In this document: positions 63,339 through 64,000 of the stretch, piece after piece
Numbering within the stretch: position 1 is the stretch's first letter
How the letters are laid out: every line of letters begins with the position of its first letter
Assembly (NCBI RefSeq): GCF_020731285.1
Contig: NZ_JAJFOW010000020.1
Span: forward strand, 1-64,000
Direction: 5' to 3'
Origin: Cohnella baijiui
GTDB taxonomy: Bacteria > Bacillota > Bacilli > Paenibacillales > Paenibacillaceae
DNA: 64,000 bases
Position numbers and translations under genes: made by a program
The notes under the pieces: generated by a model
The model's input: the letters and a program-made list of their open reading frames with translations, nothing else
What the model was told of the DNA's origin: nothing
The model's database searches: none

Positions 63339-64000
63339 CGTCCGCGAAAAAGGTAAAGGTGGCGCTCGTCGGCGCGGGCGGCTCCGCGGACGGCCTCGGG
63401 TGGGGCGACGGATTTCGATCAGCGGGCAGTTGGGGGCTGCAGCACGCGCGCATCTGGTCTTCGCGGCCGGACGTGGACTTTTGCGCCATCGTCGGGCGGG
63501 ATGCCGCGCGAACGCAAGCGCGTGCGGAACGGTTCGGCGCCAGGGCGTACACCGGCATCGCGGACATGCTCGAGCGGGAGACGCCGGATCTCGTCAGCCT
63601 CTGCCTGCCGAACCAGGGGCACTTCGACGCCACGCTCGAGGTGATCCGGGCCGGGGTGCCCTTGCTCGCGGAAAAGCCGCTGGTCTTCGACTTGCGGGAG
63701 GCCGACCGGCTGCTGAACGAAGCTGCCAAAAAGAACGTATTTTTCGCCATCAATTTCAACCACAGGTTCGCCAAGCCGGTCGAGCTCGCGCTGGCGGCGA
63801 TCCGGGCGGGTCGCCTGGGCGAGCCTACCTTCGCTTCCTGGCGGTTTGGCGGAGAGGGCGCGAGCGACCATCCGCACGCCAATCTGATCGAAACGCAGTG
63901 CCACGGCTTCGATATGCTGGAGCACTTGTGCGGACCGATCGAATCGGTCATGGCGGAGATGACGGATCGGACGGGCGGCGGGTATCGCACGCTGTCGCTG
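63335..64000 (+). CDS. Gfo/Idh/MocA family oxidoreductase (3-prime end outside window)
   Basis: The first 222 residues of a dehydrogenase: Rossmann start KVKVALVGAGGSADGLGWGD, LPNQGHFDATLEVIRAG, the family lysine in LLAEKPLVFD, and INFNHRFAKPVELALAAIRA. It has no stop before the window end. The start overlaps the dehydrogenase stop by ATGA. Substrate unknown, likely a sugar or inositol derivative. Confidence 0.9.
   Translation, partial: MTSAKKVKVALVGAGGSADGLGWGDGFRSAGSWGLQHARIWSSRPDVDFCAIVGRDAARTQARAERFGARAYTGIADMLERETPDLVSLCLPNQGHFDATLEVIRAGVPLLAEKPLVFDLREADRLLNEAAKKNVFFAINFNHRFAKPVELALAAIRAGRLGEPTFASWRFGGEGASDHPHANLIETQCHGFDMLEHLCGPIESVMAEMTDRTGGGYRTLSL

Overview
The window is chromosomal DNA of a high-GC, endospore-forming Firmicute of the Paenibacillaceae, closest in style to Cohnella or Paenibacillus. 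Three things suggest this: the Bacillales order rho-murA-fba-spo0F-pyrG-rpoE, sporulation genes (spo0F, spoVAC, spoVAD), and YesM/YesN two-component control of sugar ABC transporters next to carbohydrate genes. No rRNA, tRNA, CRISPR array, insertion sequence or prophage was seen.

Layout. 1-7.4 kb (minus): rho (cut by the window edge, with an unusual disordered C-terminal tail), murA, fba, spo0F, pyrG, rpoE. spo0F has a sigma-H-like promoter and pyrG has a leader attenuator. 7.7-11 kb: a cytosolic subtilase, then argS with a DUF1934 (YwiB-like) gene. 11.3-18.7 kb (minus): sensor kinase, AraC-type response regulator, two permeases and a lipoprotein forming a regulated oligosaccharide uptake system with cre-like sites. 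18.9-24.1 kb: polyamine genes speE and speB separated by a repeat-rich gap, a divergent class A PBP and a YwhD-family gene. 24.3-29.3 kb: secreted and membrane proteins, an M1 peptidase, and an NlpC/P60 hydrolase behind a c-di-AMP (ydaO-type) riboswitch. 29.5-33.3 kb: uxaC and a Gfo/Idh oxidoreductase, divergent from an AraC regulator. 33.3-36.7 kb: moxR-DUF58-DUF4129 operon. 36.9-40.5 kb: polysaccharide deacetylase, a DUF1657 gene, and spoVAC-spoVAD-2Duf-like, a compact version of the mobile spoVA heat-resistance operon without spoVAEb. 40.5-43.7 kb: Nudix hydrolase and an ABC-2 exporter.

43.9-55.8 kb is more accessory: a truncated acetamidase, small membrane proteins, an XRE-cupin regulator, tdh-kbl threonine catabolism, a second NlpC/P60 protein, RDD and cysteine-rich small proteins, a kinase pseudogene, a TetR gene that appears leaderless and shares its operator with a divergent membrane gene, and an AT-rich patch with two lipoproteins and an ABM-domain gene. 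55.4-64 kb: SRPBCC and AraC genes, a winged-helix regulator beside a GH43 gene that looks like a deletion fusion, a PsbP/DUF1795-like lipoprotein, a membrane protein, and a LacI regulator with a zinc dehydrogenase and a Gfo/Idh gene that runs off the end.

Protein calls come from reading translated sequence and recalled family motifs; no database search was run. Start codons were chosen by Shine-Dalgarno spacing and family alignment.
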